A stretch of DNA of 8,522 bases from Methanobacteriota archaeon (GCA_026394435.1 JAPKYG010000217.1:1-8522), one strand, 5' to 3'; counted from the stretch's first letter, positions 1 to 6,482 are shown. The notes: generated by a model from the sequence alone, not told the origin. Numbers and translations: made by a program.

Positions 1-1490
1 CCGTGGGTCCCATCGGAATAATCTACAAGTCCTCTGTAGATATATCGGTAATTCATACAACTTTTATACGATGCATACACCCAGTAATTAGTTTGCCACG
101 GCCATACAGATTTCCGTGCATCACACCCAGGAGCATGGCAAGCTAATGTATGTCCAGATTCATGCATAATAGCACCCGCATAGACATAGTCTCGATTTAT
201 TTCTGTATTGTATGTTCCTAGATGTAAATCATCAAAAAGCGGAAAGAGTTTTGCCCGTAAGTCATGATATTTTGTTGAGATAAAGACGGCATCGATGGCA
301 CGTATATTATTGATACTTGATCCAAACAGGAAACCTGGCGCCCAGGTGTAACCGTAGGAGGCGATGCACCAGCGGAACACACCGCGTCGCCAGTTCTGTG
401 CATCCCCGTGCATGAAATAGTTCCAATACCATTGATCAAGATCATTATTTGCCAATGGATCTTTGAAGGGGATAAATTCACCACCACCAAGACGGCCGTC
501 ATCGATATGCCACACGATGTTGTGTCTAGCATGTGCATCTCGTATAAAATCATAGGCTTGTGTTGGAACAACTGATCCTTCTCCATTCGGACCTATTTCC
601 ATTTGATCGATTTCAATGAAAATATCTTGTCTGAAGGGATCAGACCCCCATTGCCATGTCTTGAATTCCTCGATGTTGTTTAACCCATCTTTATCAGCGT
701 CAAGGGCTGAATGATTCTCCCATTTGAAGGGGTCGTAAATCATGTAGTATCCCTCATCTGAACCTCCTTCAGAATACCCTACTCCAAATGTGTACTCCCA
801 TTCAATAGGAACACGATCGTTATCTGCATCTTCACCGCGATTATTTAACAGAGGACTGGTATTGTACAGGTTTACTTCAAGCCAATAGGGGAATCCATCC
901 CCATCGAAATCATTTTGCGAAATAGTAAACCACAGTTCACAATCATCATCTTGTTCGTAAATGCTGTCATCATCAATTCCACTCAGTCTACCGTATCCGC
1001 TTGGATCCTTAAGATAATCATCACCAAACCAGATGCCTGTTGCGATACTATAGGTTAACTCGGCTGTACGAGCCTGTGTACCATCCCCGTTACCTGGGCT
1101 GAGATCACAGAGAACGTCGCCTCCATCTCCTTTATGCCACAGCGCAATAGTTACATCGACGAACTCATTATCCTTTGGAACCTCTAAGGAGACATTCCAA
1201 TTCGGGTGTTCAACATACATCAGGTCTTGCCAGACATCGCTGATAAATTCTTTGTCATTGATTGTTACCTTAAGATAAAAATTAGGATTGGAGCGGCTAT
1301 CGATGGTCTTGAGTGCTCGTATTTCATTAATAGCAACCGTCACAATAATATTTTCATCTAATGGATCGAAATCTTCACTGAGTGATATCATTGATGGAAC
1401 ATGTTTTAATGGATGAAGTGTCGCAGACGTAGGAATGACCAGGGTTGTTAAGATTAACAGAATATAATAAATTTTTACACGTTTATTCAT
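1..1490 (-). CDS. Secreted metzincin-like zinc metalloprotease, C-terminus cut by window edge
   Basis: Reading leftwards from ATG at 1490 the frame is open for 496 codons to base 1 and has no stop in the window. Residues 1-24 (MNKRVKIYYILLILTTLVIP...) form a Sec signal peptide. Residues about 42-120 look like a C2-type beta-sandwich. Three aspartate-rich calcium-type loops follow: D194-D196-D198-G, D221-D223-D225 and D264-D266-D268-G. The catalytic part carries HESGH (443-447), giving two zinc histidines and the general-base Glu, and an SCMNY Met-turn with M479. HExxH plus a Met-turn about 30 residues later is the metzincin pattern. The usual HExxHxxGxxH is altered: the stretch reads HESGHTLACHAPGCD, with Ala where Gly is expected and His at position 10 rather than 11. 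The start is supported by AGGGGGT at 1499-1505 and a TATA box at 1535-1543. The likely role is extracellular proteolysis. The peptidase assignment is firm; the exact family and the third zinc ligand are not. Confidence 0.85.
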   Translation of the reverse strand, partial: MNKRVKIYYILLILTTLVIPTSATLHPLKHVPSMISLSEDFDPLDENIIVTVAINEIRALKTIDSRSNPNFYLKVTINDKEFISDVWQDLMYVEHPNWNVSLEVPKDNEFVDVTIALWHKGDGGDVLCDLSPGNGDGTQARTAELTYSIATGIWFGDDYLKDPSGYGRLSGIDDDSIYEQDDDCELWFTISQNDFDGDGFPYWLEVNLYNTSPLLNNRGEDADNDRVPIEWEYTFGVGYSEGGSDEGYYMIYDPFKWENHSALDADKDGLNNIEEFKTWQWGSDPFRQDIFIEIDQMEIGPNGEGSVVPTQAYDFIRDAHARHNIVWHIDDGRLGGGEFIPFKDPLANNDLDQWYWNYFMHGDAQNWRRGVFRWCIASYGYTWAPGFLFGSSINNIRAIDAVFISTKYHDLRAKLFPLFDDLHLGTYNTEINRDYVYAGAIMHESGHTLACHAPGCDARKSVWPWQTNYWVYASYKSCMNYRYIYRGLVDYSDGTH

Positions 1491-1534
1491 AATTTTATTA
1501 CCCCCTACATTGTAAGACGTATCTGTTTTTCTTC

Positions 1535-1543
1535 TATTTATAT
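1535..1543 (-). promoter_or_regulatory. TATA box of the metalloprotease gene
   Basis: On the minus strand this reads ATATAAATA, preceded by the A-rich stretch ATGTAAAAAC, which suits a BRE. A start of transcription about 25 bases on (near 1513) would leave a leader of about 22 bases containing AGGGGGT before the ATG at 1490. Confidence 0.6.
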
Positions 1544-1589
1544 GTTTTTACATAGATAAGGAGTTATAAATATTGCTGGAATTATTTTT

Positions 1590-1661
1590 TTAGGGTGGTA
1601 CACTATACTTTTTTTCCGTATCCCTCCGTCGGCTCATTTTCCTATTTTTTCCCCTGTTGGC
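1590..1661 (-). repeat. Dispersed intergenic repeat, copy A
   Basis: This copy lies in the 313-base gap between the divergent metalloprotease and caspase-like genes. On the plus strand it has GGGTGG at 1593, then, 28 bases on, the GC-rich core TCCCTCCGTCGGCT at 1621-1634. Copy B (4914-4991) has the same two blocks 27 bases apart with one mismatch in the core. Read on the minus strand, this copy ends SRRRDTEKKYSVPP followed by TAA at 1592-1590, matching SRRRDYPKRYKAHPE-stop in copy B. The minus frame is open back to a TAA just above 1704 but has no upstream ATG, so it is not called as a gene. The rest of the gap holds only the two promoters and T-rich sequence. Confidence 0.45.
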
Positions 1662-1775
1662 GACTCTCGAAAATATAAAACCACAAGGGGGTTCTATGAT
1701 CCTGAATTAATTGTTCACATTTTCTGCGAATTGATAAAAAACGAGTGTTCAAATCCCTTCAAATCAACATAAAAA

Positions 1776-1783
1776 TTATATAT
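1776..1783 (+). promoter_or_regulatory. TATA box of the caspase-like peptidase gene
   Basis: AAAAATTATATAT spans 1771-1783, an A-run BRE followed by the TATA element. The inferred transcript start is near 1805. This leaves either an almost leaderless ATG at 1804 or a leader of about 13 bases before the ATG at 1819. Confidence 0.55.
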
Positions 1784-1818
1784 TTGATATGTATTAGCAT
1801 TACATGGGGAAAGAGAGT

Positions 1819-2718
1819 ATGAAAAAAATATCTGTTTGTATTGTTGGAGCATGTCTCCTGACATTAATTTTTACCCCTCTCGTATCATCGATACATCATG
1901 GACTCGATAATTCAAATACAACAACCACTGCAACTCAAAGCCCAACCAAGCGGGCAGTATTGATAGCCGCCAGTGGGGGGTTCACCTATTGGCTTCACGA
2001 AATTCTTGAAAAAAACGACATCCGAGATCTAAAAAAAGTACTTCTCACCCATGGATGGGACAATGACCATATCCGCTGTTTCCTTGAGGAAGAAGCAACA
2101 GAGGATGCGATAATGAATACATCATTTGAGTGGTTAAACACCAACGGAGCAGATGAAGATGATATAATTTTATTCTTTTTTAATATGCATGGATATTACA
2201 TCCCCACTGATTTACCACCAGTTGATGAACCTGATGGAAAAGATGAAATCATCTGCCCATGGGATCCAAATGTGAACGGCTGGAACATTGAAAAATATAT
2301 TGTCGACGATGATTTGGCAGCACGATTTAAAACGCTGAAATCAAACAACATTGTAATTATTTTTGATACTTGTCATGCGGGTGGAATGATCGATGGAAGC
2401 AGCGATCTTGGTGGCTCTGGTCGTGTCGTATTAACATCATGTGATGTAAATGAAGCATCGTGCATGTTTTTTGCGCGACTTCATTGGATGTTTCCGTATT
2501 ATTTCATTCAAGGATTAAAAGGTCGTGCTGATCTGAATCATGATGGATTTGTGTCTGCAGAAGAAGCATTGAATTATACCAAAGAACCGGTTGCTTTTAG
2601 ATCTACGATTTTTAATCTATTGTTCGACAAACAACTATCAACTCAACACCCACAACTGTACGATGGATGGCCTTCTGAAGAGAATAGTACGGAAGAACTA
2701 AAACTGATAGAGTTATAA
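1819..2718 (+). CDS. Secreted caspase-like (clan CD, C14-type) cysteine peptidase
   Basis: The product is 299 residues. Residues 1-25 (MKKISVCIVGACLLTLIFTP...) form a Sec signal peptide, followed by a Thr-rich linker (31-45). The caspase-like fold starts at KRAVLIAASGG (44-54). The catalytic His is H124, in LFFFNMHGYY after a hydrophobic strand. The catalytic Cys is C185, in IIFDTCHAGG, the DxCxxG motif of caspases and metacaspases. A later strand reads RVVLTSCD (202-209). Residues 238-249 (DLNHDGFVSAEE) match a 12-residue EF-hand loop at every ligand position, as part of the C-terminal tail. No membrane anchor follows, so the protein is probably released or surface-associated. An in-frame ATG at 1804 would add MGKES; 1819 is preferred because MKK opens a standard signal peptide, though neither start has a strong Shine-Dalgarno. 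Neighbours are a metalloprotease and a peptide-binding protein, pointing to extracellular protein breakdown. The substrate is unknown. Confidence 0.85.
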   Translation: MKKISVCIVGACLLTLIFTPLVSSIHHGLDNSNTTTTATQSPTKRAVLIAASGGFTYWLHEILEKNDIRDLKKVLLTHGWDNDHIRCFLEEEATEDAIMNTSFEWLNTNGADEDDIILFFFNMHGYYIPTDLPPVDEPDGKDEIICPWDPNVNGWNIEKYIVDDDLAARFKTLKSNNIVIIFDTCHAGGMIDGSSDLGGSGRVVLTSCDVNEASCMFFARLHWMFPYYFIQGLKGRADLNHDGFVSAEEALNYTKEPVAFRSTIFNLLFDKQLSTQHPQLYDGWPSEENSTEELKLIEL

Positions 2719-2821
2719 TGTTGAGCTTATTTTTAAAGAACCAAAATCGATTGGCGAGTCGAAGTGTAATTAAATCCGCGTTCTTATATTACATTTGTTA
2801 TAAAAAATATTTTCAGAAAAA

Positions 2822-2830
2822 TTTATAAAT
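2822..2830 (+). promoter_or_regulatory. TATA box of the solute-binding protein gene
   Basis: GAAAAATTTATAAATTGG covers 2816-2833, an A-run followed by TTTATAAAT. The inferred transcript start is near 2852, just before the ribosome-binding site. The gene therefore has its own promoter and need not be co-transcribed with the caspase-like gene 151 bases upstream. Confidence 0.6.
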
Positions 2831-2854
2831 TGGTTTAGTATAATTTATGCTAGT

Positions 2855-2860
2855 GGAGGA
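2855..2860 (+). promoter_or_regulatory. Shine-Dalgarno site fixing the start of the binding protein
   Basis: GGAGGA lies nine bases before the ATG at 2870. It is the strongest ribosome-binding site in the window and confirms that start. Confidence 0.7.
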
Positions 2861-2869
2861 AGTAGAAAA

Positions 2870-4183
2870 ATGAAAAAGAAAATAACTGGCATATTTCTGT
2901 GTATGTTGTTTATGGTTGGGACTGTTCCTATTACCGCGAATATTACATACTCTCATATTGAAAATCATGTTTCAATAGATGATGTAAAAAAAATAGAATC
3001 TAGAGAAAAGACGTATCTGACACTACAGGAAAAGATTCTGATTTTTGGGTGTGCTGGGGATGCTGATAAGCTTGACCCAGCAGACGTCACTGATGGGGAG
3101 TCTACTGCAAGAACCGATAGCATCTTCGAAGGGTTAGTTGAATATAAATCAGGATCTGCAGAGATACAGGCTTGCTTGGCGACATCATGGGTTACTTCAA
3201 CAGATGGAAAGAATATCACCTTCAACTTGAGACATGATGTGAAGTTCCACGATGGCACTGACTTCAATGCTGATGCAGTTGTTTTTTCATTTGAACGACA
3301 ATACAACACAAATCATCCGTATCATCAATATGGCGAATGGGCGTATTGGGGATACATGTTCAGTGACATACAAAGAGTTGAAAAAATCGATGATTACACG
3401 GTGAAGATTGTTTTAAGTAGACCAAACGCTGCGATCATGACAAGTCTCGCAATGTTCACAGTTGCCATTGTCAGTCCAACCAATGCGGAAACATGGAAGG
3501 AAGATGCGTTTAAACACCCTGTTGGAACAGGTCCTTTTAAGTTTCTGGAATGGGTAAAGTATGATCATATTACCGTAGAAGCAAACGAGGAGTATTGGCG
3601 TGGAGCTCCAAAATTAGATAAAGTAATTTACCGAGTCATTACAGATCCTTCTGCAAGACTGCTCGCGTTACAGGCAGGTGAAATTCAGGGAATGGAGTAC
3701 CCCGATCCCGCAAGTTTTGATTCAATTGAAGCTGATGATGATCTGCAACTGTTGAGACAACCGGGGATGAATATCGGATATCTGGCGATCAATAATGGAT
3801 ATGGATATTATGATACAAATCAAAATGGTATACATGACCAAGATGAACCCTGGGTCAAAACTCCAGGTTACTTTGAACCATTTACGAACAAGTTAGTTAG
3901 ACAAGCTATTAACTATGCAATCAATAAAACTTCAATCGTTGAGAACCTTTACAAAGGGACAGCGATCGTCGCAAAGAACGGAATGCCACCGTTTATGCTC
4001 GGATATAACGATGATATTGTCGATTATCCGTATAATCCTATTAAAGCACGAGAACTGTTGAGAGAAGCAGGGTATCCAAATGGTTTTAATACTACACTCT
4101 GGGTGATGCCAGTTAGTCGACCATATATGTTCGATCCATCTGTGGCATCGGTGAGGCAATCCAAAGCTATCTTGCGAATGTGA
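2870..4183 (+). CDS. Extracellular solute-binding protein family 5 (peptide type), N-terminal part, frameshifted
   Basis: These 437 residues are most of an SBP_bac_5 protein, the substrate-capturing part of a peptide/oligopeptide ABC importer. Residues 1-24 are a signal peptide without a clear lipobox. ILIFGCAGDADKLDP (56-70) is the usual start of the mature fold. WVTSTDGKNITFNL then RHDVKFHDGT (107-130) is the family signature, and VRQAINYAINK (343-353) and the EAGYPNGF region (399-406) are typical too. Residues 315-326 (DTNQNGIHDQDE) form a calcium-type loop inserted just before the VRQAI helix, which most family members lack. The last 13 or so residues before the TGA at 4181 (SVRQSKAILRM) are out of frame. 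The expected continuation GEAIQSYLANVNIHIEIYQ is read one frame over from 4150. One missing base around 4141-4150 explains this, so the gene is either a recent pseudogene or carries a sequence error. No permease or ATPase gene lies nearby. Confidence 0.85.
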   Translation: MKKKITGIFLCMLFMVGTVPITANITYSHIENHVSIDDVKKIESREKTYLTLQEKILIFGCAGDADKLDPADVTDGESTARTDSIFEGLVEYKSGSAEIQACLATSWVTSTDGKNITFNLRHDVKFHDGTDFNADAVVFSFERQYNTNHPYHQYGEWAYWGYMFSDIQRVEKIDDYTVKIVLSRPNAAIMTSLAMFTVAIVSPTNAETWKEDAFKHPVGTGPFKFLEWVKYDHITVEANEEYWRGAPKLDKVIYRVITDPSARLLALQAGEIQGMEYPDPASFDSIEADDDLQLLRQPGMNIGYLAINNGYGYYDTNQNGIHDQDEPWVKTPGYFEPFTNKLVRQAINYAINKTSIVENLYKGTAIVAKNGMPPFMLGYNDDIVDYPYNPIKARELLREAGYPNGFNTTLWVMPVSRPYMFDPSVASVRQSKAILRM

Positions 4184-4800
4184 ATATTCATATCGAGATT
4201 TATCAGATAGATTGGGCGACGTATCTTGAAAAGGTTGAAGCGGGGGAACACCCGATGTGTCTCCTTGGATGGACTGGTGATAACGGCGATCCAGATAACT
4301 TCATGACATTATATGGCGCCAATCAATGCACCATTGGAACTGCTTACAACGTAGCGTTTTATAACAACACCGATGTACAAGATTTGTTGTCTGCTGCCTT
4401 ACAAACCTATGATACTAATGAGCGTGCGCTACTTTATGAAGAAGCACAAGAAATCATCCATGAAGATGCACCGTTTGTCTATTTGGCACATGGGGATCAA
4501 CATTTAGTGTTCAGATCAAACGTTAAAGGCTTTATAATGAATCCAACGGGAAGATTATTTTTCTACCCTGCAGAGATTATACCAAATGAGTTTAAAACAG
4601 CATTTATCTTTGGAAAAATAACAAACCTCGTAAGTCAAGGGGATTATATAACCTTTACAGCGGTAAATACAAAAGTGATCATATTTTCTCCATTCAGTTT
4701 CAATACCTATATATCTGGTGAGAAGTTTTGCATTTCAAAGGATTATAATGGTTTCATAGGTGTTCGGTACATCTTTGCTCGTTGTAAGATACCTATCTAA
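4180..4800 (+). CDS. Solute-binding protein family 5, C-terminal part with extra C-terminal module
   Basis: This is the continuation of the binding protein in the next frame. The ATG at 4180 is an artefact of the break: the frame is open from 4117, and homologous sequence resumes at 4150 (GEAIQSYLANVN). Residues 1-130 from that ATG include DWATYLEKVEAGEH, CLLGWTGDNGDPDNFM, the helix ERALLYEEAQEIIHEDAPFVYL and VKGFIMNPTGRLFFYP, all standard for the closing lobe of SBP_bac_5. Family members normally end about here. This one continues for about 70 residues in a beta-rich module (listed separately) before TAA at 4798-4800. Joined across the shift, 2870-4800 would encode about 643 residues, against roughly 500-600 for the family. 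No transmembrane helix or lipid anchor is visible at this end. Confidence 0.8.
   Translation: MNIHIEIYQIDWATYLEKVEAGEHPMCLLGWTGDNGDPDNFMTLYGANQCTIGTAYNVAFYNNTDVQDLLSAALQTYDTNERALLYEEAQEIIHEDAPFVYLAHGDQHLVFRSNVKGFIMNPTGRLFFYPAEIIPNEFKTAFIFGKITNLVSQGDYITFTAVNTKVIIFSPFSFNTYISGEKFCISKDYNGFIGVRYIFARCKIPI
4591..4797 (+). other. C-terminal module of unknown function on the binding protein
   Basis: Residues 138-206, counted from the ATG at 4180, follow the end of the SBP_bac_5 fold. Key segments are FIFGKITNL (142-150), GDYITFTAVN (154-163), IIFSPFSFNTYISGE (167-181), ISKDYNGFIGV (185-195) and the end YIFARCKIPI. Alternating hydrophobic and polar residues suggest a small beta-sheet domain. C184 and C202 could form a disulphide in the exported protein. 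It is not a known sorting signal: there is no hydrophobic helix and no basic tail. I have an unverified impression that ITNL...YITF...FSPFSFN...SGE...ISKDY...GxxIFAxC recurs at the ends of exported proteins of Thermoplasmata-related archaea. The function is unknown; binding to the cell surface or to a partner is a guess. Confidence 0.5.
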
Positions 4801-4913
4801 AATGAATTGCTATTTTAATGTAATAAAAACACTCGTTAAAACCGTGTTAATGCTTGTCCAATAATGTTATATAAAAATTTCTGTTATGGAGTTTTAGGTA
4901 CGATTTTGGCTGT

Positions 4914-4991
4914 TTATTCCGGGTGGGCTTTGTATCTTTTGGGGTAATCCCTCCGCCGGCTTTTCACCTTTTTGTTTGTTTTTCTTCTGGA
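4914..4991 (-). repeat. Dispersed intergenic repeat, copy B
   Basis: This is the second copy of the element at 1590-1661, in the same orientation. GGGTGG is at 4921 and TCCCTCCGCCGGCT at 4948-4961. The minus-strand reading ends SRRRDYPKRYKAHPE with TAA at 4916-4914, and upstream of SRRRD it has SRRKTNKKVK against ANRGKNRKM in copy A, differing by one inserted codon. It sits in the 305-base gap between the broken binding-protein gene and the DUF1624 gene. The rest of that gap is AT-rich, with a TATA-like TTATATAA at 4868-4875 that has no gene within range and the DUF1624 promoter at its right end. Confidence 0.45.
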
Positions 4992-5027
4992 GATTTTTTT
5001 TGCGTTTTGGCAGTTTGCCACGTTATC

Positions 5028-5036
5028 TTTAAATAT
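5028..5036 (+). promoter_or_regulatory. TATA box of the DUF1624 gene
   Basis: TTTAAATAT lies 70 bases before the ATG at 5106. Transcription would start near 5058, giving a leader of about 47 bases that contains two AAGGAG sites (5078-5083 and 5089-5094). The second is well placed for the ATG. Confidence 0.45.
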
Positions 5037-5105
5037 CATCATTGCTAGAAGTTAACACGTTACAGTATATCAACAACAAGGAGAGATAAAGGAGAAGAAA
5101 ACAAC

Positions 5106-5873
5106 ATGACTCCCAATCAAGAACAACAAGGGAAAAAGGGACAACCACAACGATTCATTGAACTTGACATCCTCAGAGGATTTGCTATCCTTTTCATGAT
5201 CATCCTTCATCTGTTCTGGGATCTTGACTACTTCGGAATCCTTCATCTCAATAAAAATTTTTATTCGCTCAATATCATCGTACCAGTCATGTTCTTCCTG
5301 CTCGTCGGAATCTGCCAAGCAGTCAACAACAATAAATATCAGAGCCAACCAAAAAAGATGTACCTTCGAACGATACAACGAGGACTCTGGGTCCTCAATC
5401 TTGGAATGCTCTTCACCCTACTCACCGCAGTATTCCTCCCCGATAGACCAATTCTTTTTGGTGTCCTTCATTGCATCGGATGCTGCGTCATCCTCAGTGT
5501 GCCATTCCTTAAATTCAAATCTACAAACGCCGTCTTCGCAACACTGATCATCATCGCAGGGATAACCATAGGAACTTTTTTTACGGTGGAAAACGCAAAT
5601 ATCTTCCAACTCGCAACTGGCTTCCACCAATCAGATATTGCAGCACACACCATTGATTATTTCCCGATACTTCCCTGGCTTGGCGTCTGCCTCCTGGGTT
5701 TAACACTAGGAAACATCCTCTACAAAGACAACAAAAGGAGATTCCCTCTCCCCGATCTCTCAAAATACAAACCAACTAAAATATTCTCCTGGCTGGGTCA
5801 ACATTCCTTAGCAATCTACCTTATCCATCAGCCAGTTATCGCAGGTGTTTTATTCCTCGTTGTGATGATCTAA
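5106..5873 (+). CDS. DUF1624 / heparan-alpha-glucosaminide N-acetyltransferase-like membrane protein
   Basis: The product is a 255-residue polytopic membrane protein with seven or eight hydrophobic helices. The N-terminal block RFIELDILRGFAILFMIILH (16-35), followed by WD (38-39), is the signature of the HGSNAT catalytic family (COG3503/DUF1624). H35 lies at the end of the first helix, in the position proposed for acyl transfer across the membrane. FGVLHCIG (118-125), DYFPILPWLG (184-193) and LGQHSLAIYLIHQPV (230-244) are the other conserved blocks. The length fits prokaryotic members, which lack the extra N-terminal part of the animal lysosomal enzyme. The family is thought to move acetyl groups from the cytoplasm to sugars on the outside; the acceptor here is unknown, with cell-surface glycans as one possibility. 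AAGGAG at 5089-5094 supports the start. Codon use leans to ATC, CTC and TTC more than in the binding-protein gene next to it. It has its own promoter and converges on the DUF998 gene. Confidence 0.85.
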   Translation: MTPNQEQQGKKGQPQRFIELDILRGFAILFMIILHLFWDLDYFGILHLNKNFYSLNIIVPVMFFLLVGICQAVNNNKYQSQPKKMYLRTIQRGLWVLNLGMLFTLLTAVFLPDRPILFGVLHCIGCCVILSVPFLKFKSTNAVFATLIIIAGITIGTFFTVENANIFQLATGFHQSDIAAHTIDYFPILPWLGVCLLGLTLGNILYKDNKRRFPLPDLSKYKPTKIFSWLGQHSLAIYLIHQPVIAGVLFLVVMI

Positions 5874-5876
5874 AAC

Positions 5877-6458
5877 CTACACACGGGTCATTTTCACGCC
5901 AACGATTAGACACCAGACAAACGCAGGGAAACACGAAAGCGCCTCCGTGATCGCAATACCTTCCAGATGGAAGAGAAAAAATGTAGAACCTATTGCTATT
6001 AACGCAAATAAGAAGGCAAGAGAACCCATGCTCCGCTCAAATGGATTCTGTTTTATGGTCAGTCCAATGATCAGCAAAGCAATCGTAAGAAACACAAAAA
6101 ACGATGCAGATGTAATAAAATGAAGAGCAAAGAAAGTTTCCGGAAATAAGCCAATTCCGATGAGAGCAACGGAGCTAACCGAAAGAAGATACGCCCCGAT
6201 TTTATTGGATAAAATCTTTATTAACCCAAGGGAAAAAACTAAGGTAAGAATACCACCAAGGATCATACCATAATTGAATAACGCGGCAGTGTTTGCTTGG
6301 ATACCGAGGTCGCTTAAAGCGTGTTGTGTCCAGGTAAACCAGGGGGACGAAGCAATCGAAAGCGTCAAACACGTGAAAATAACAACAGGGATGAAAATAC
6401 CACAAATCCCTGCAACCCGGGTGATTCCAGATTGTCCTCTATCGAAATGATTCCACAT
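5877..6458 (-). CDS. DUF998 family integral membrane protein
   Basis: The product is 193 residues with six predicted membrane helices (about 15-35, 62-81, 86-105, 112-134, 146-163 and 172-190). The family pattern is clear. After the first helix comes WFTWTQHALSDLG (40-52), then AALFNYGMILGG (58-69), then GLFPETFFALHFITSASFF (103-121), whose FPE and downstream His are typical. Biochemical function is unknown for the family, so none is assigned. There is no Shine-Dalgarno before the ATG at 6458. The TATA box at 6483-6491 places the transcript start within a few bases of that ATG, so the message is probably leaderless. The gene ends 3 bases from the stop of the convergent DUF1624 gene, leaving no room for a dedicated terminator between them. 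It lies 87 bases downstream of the beta-helix/PKD gene on the same strand but has its own promoter. Confidence 0.82.
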   Translation of the reverse strand: MWNHFDRGQSGITRVAGICGIFIPVVIFTCLTLSIASSPWFTWTQHALSDLGIQANTAALFNYGMILGGILTLVFSLGLIKILSNKIGAYLLSVSSVALIGIGLFPETFFALHFITSASFFVFLTIALLIIGLTIKQNPFERSMGSLAFLFALIAIGSTFFLFHLEGIAITEALSCFPAFVWCLIVGVKMTRV

Positions 6459-6482
6459 CGATAGGAGAGTGAGCTTCGAAGG

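Noticed and set aside
218..586. Minus-strand open frame of 122 codons
   Set aside because: It lies inside the metalloprotease in another frame. The metalloprotease frame is open from 1490 to 1 and holds signal peptide, calcium loops, HESGH and Met-turn.
4117..4183. Programmed frameshift in the binding protein
   Set aside because: No slippery heptamer, pause structure or family precedent; a simple one-base loss explains it.
1740..4837. AACGAGTGTT at 1740-1749 and its reverse complement at 4828-4837
   Set aside because: A ten-base match on opposite strands is expected many times by chance in a window of this length.
4843..5059. Eight-base inverted repeat CGTGTTAA / TTAACACG flanking repeat copy B
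   Set aside because: It looks like terminal inverted repeats, but eight AT-rich bases are within chance, copy A lacks such flanks, and no target-site duplication is seen.
1491..5105. tRNA or other structured RNA genes in the larger gaps
   Set aside because: No tRNA T-loop or acceptor pattern and no strong long stem was found in 1491-1803, 2719-2869 or 4801-5105.
5070..5378. Minus-strand open frame of 102 codons opposite the start of the DUF1624 gene
   Set aside because: It is a shadow of the conserved N-terminal block of DUF1624 and has no ribosome site or family resemblance.
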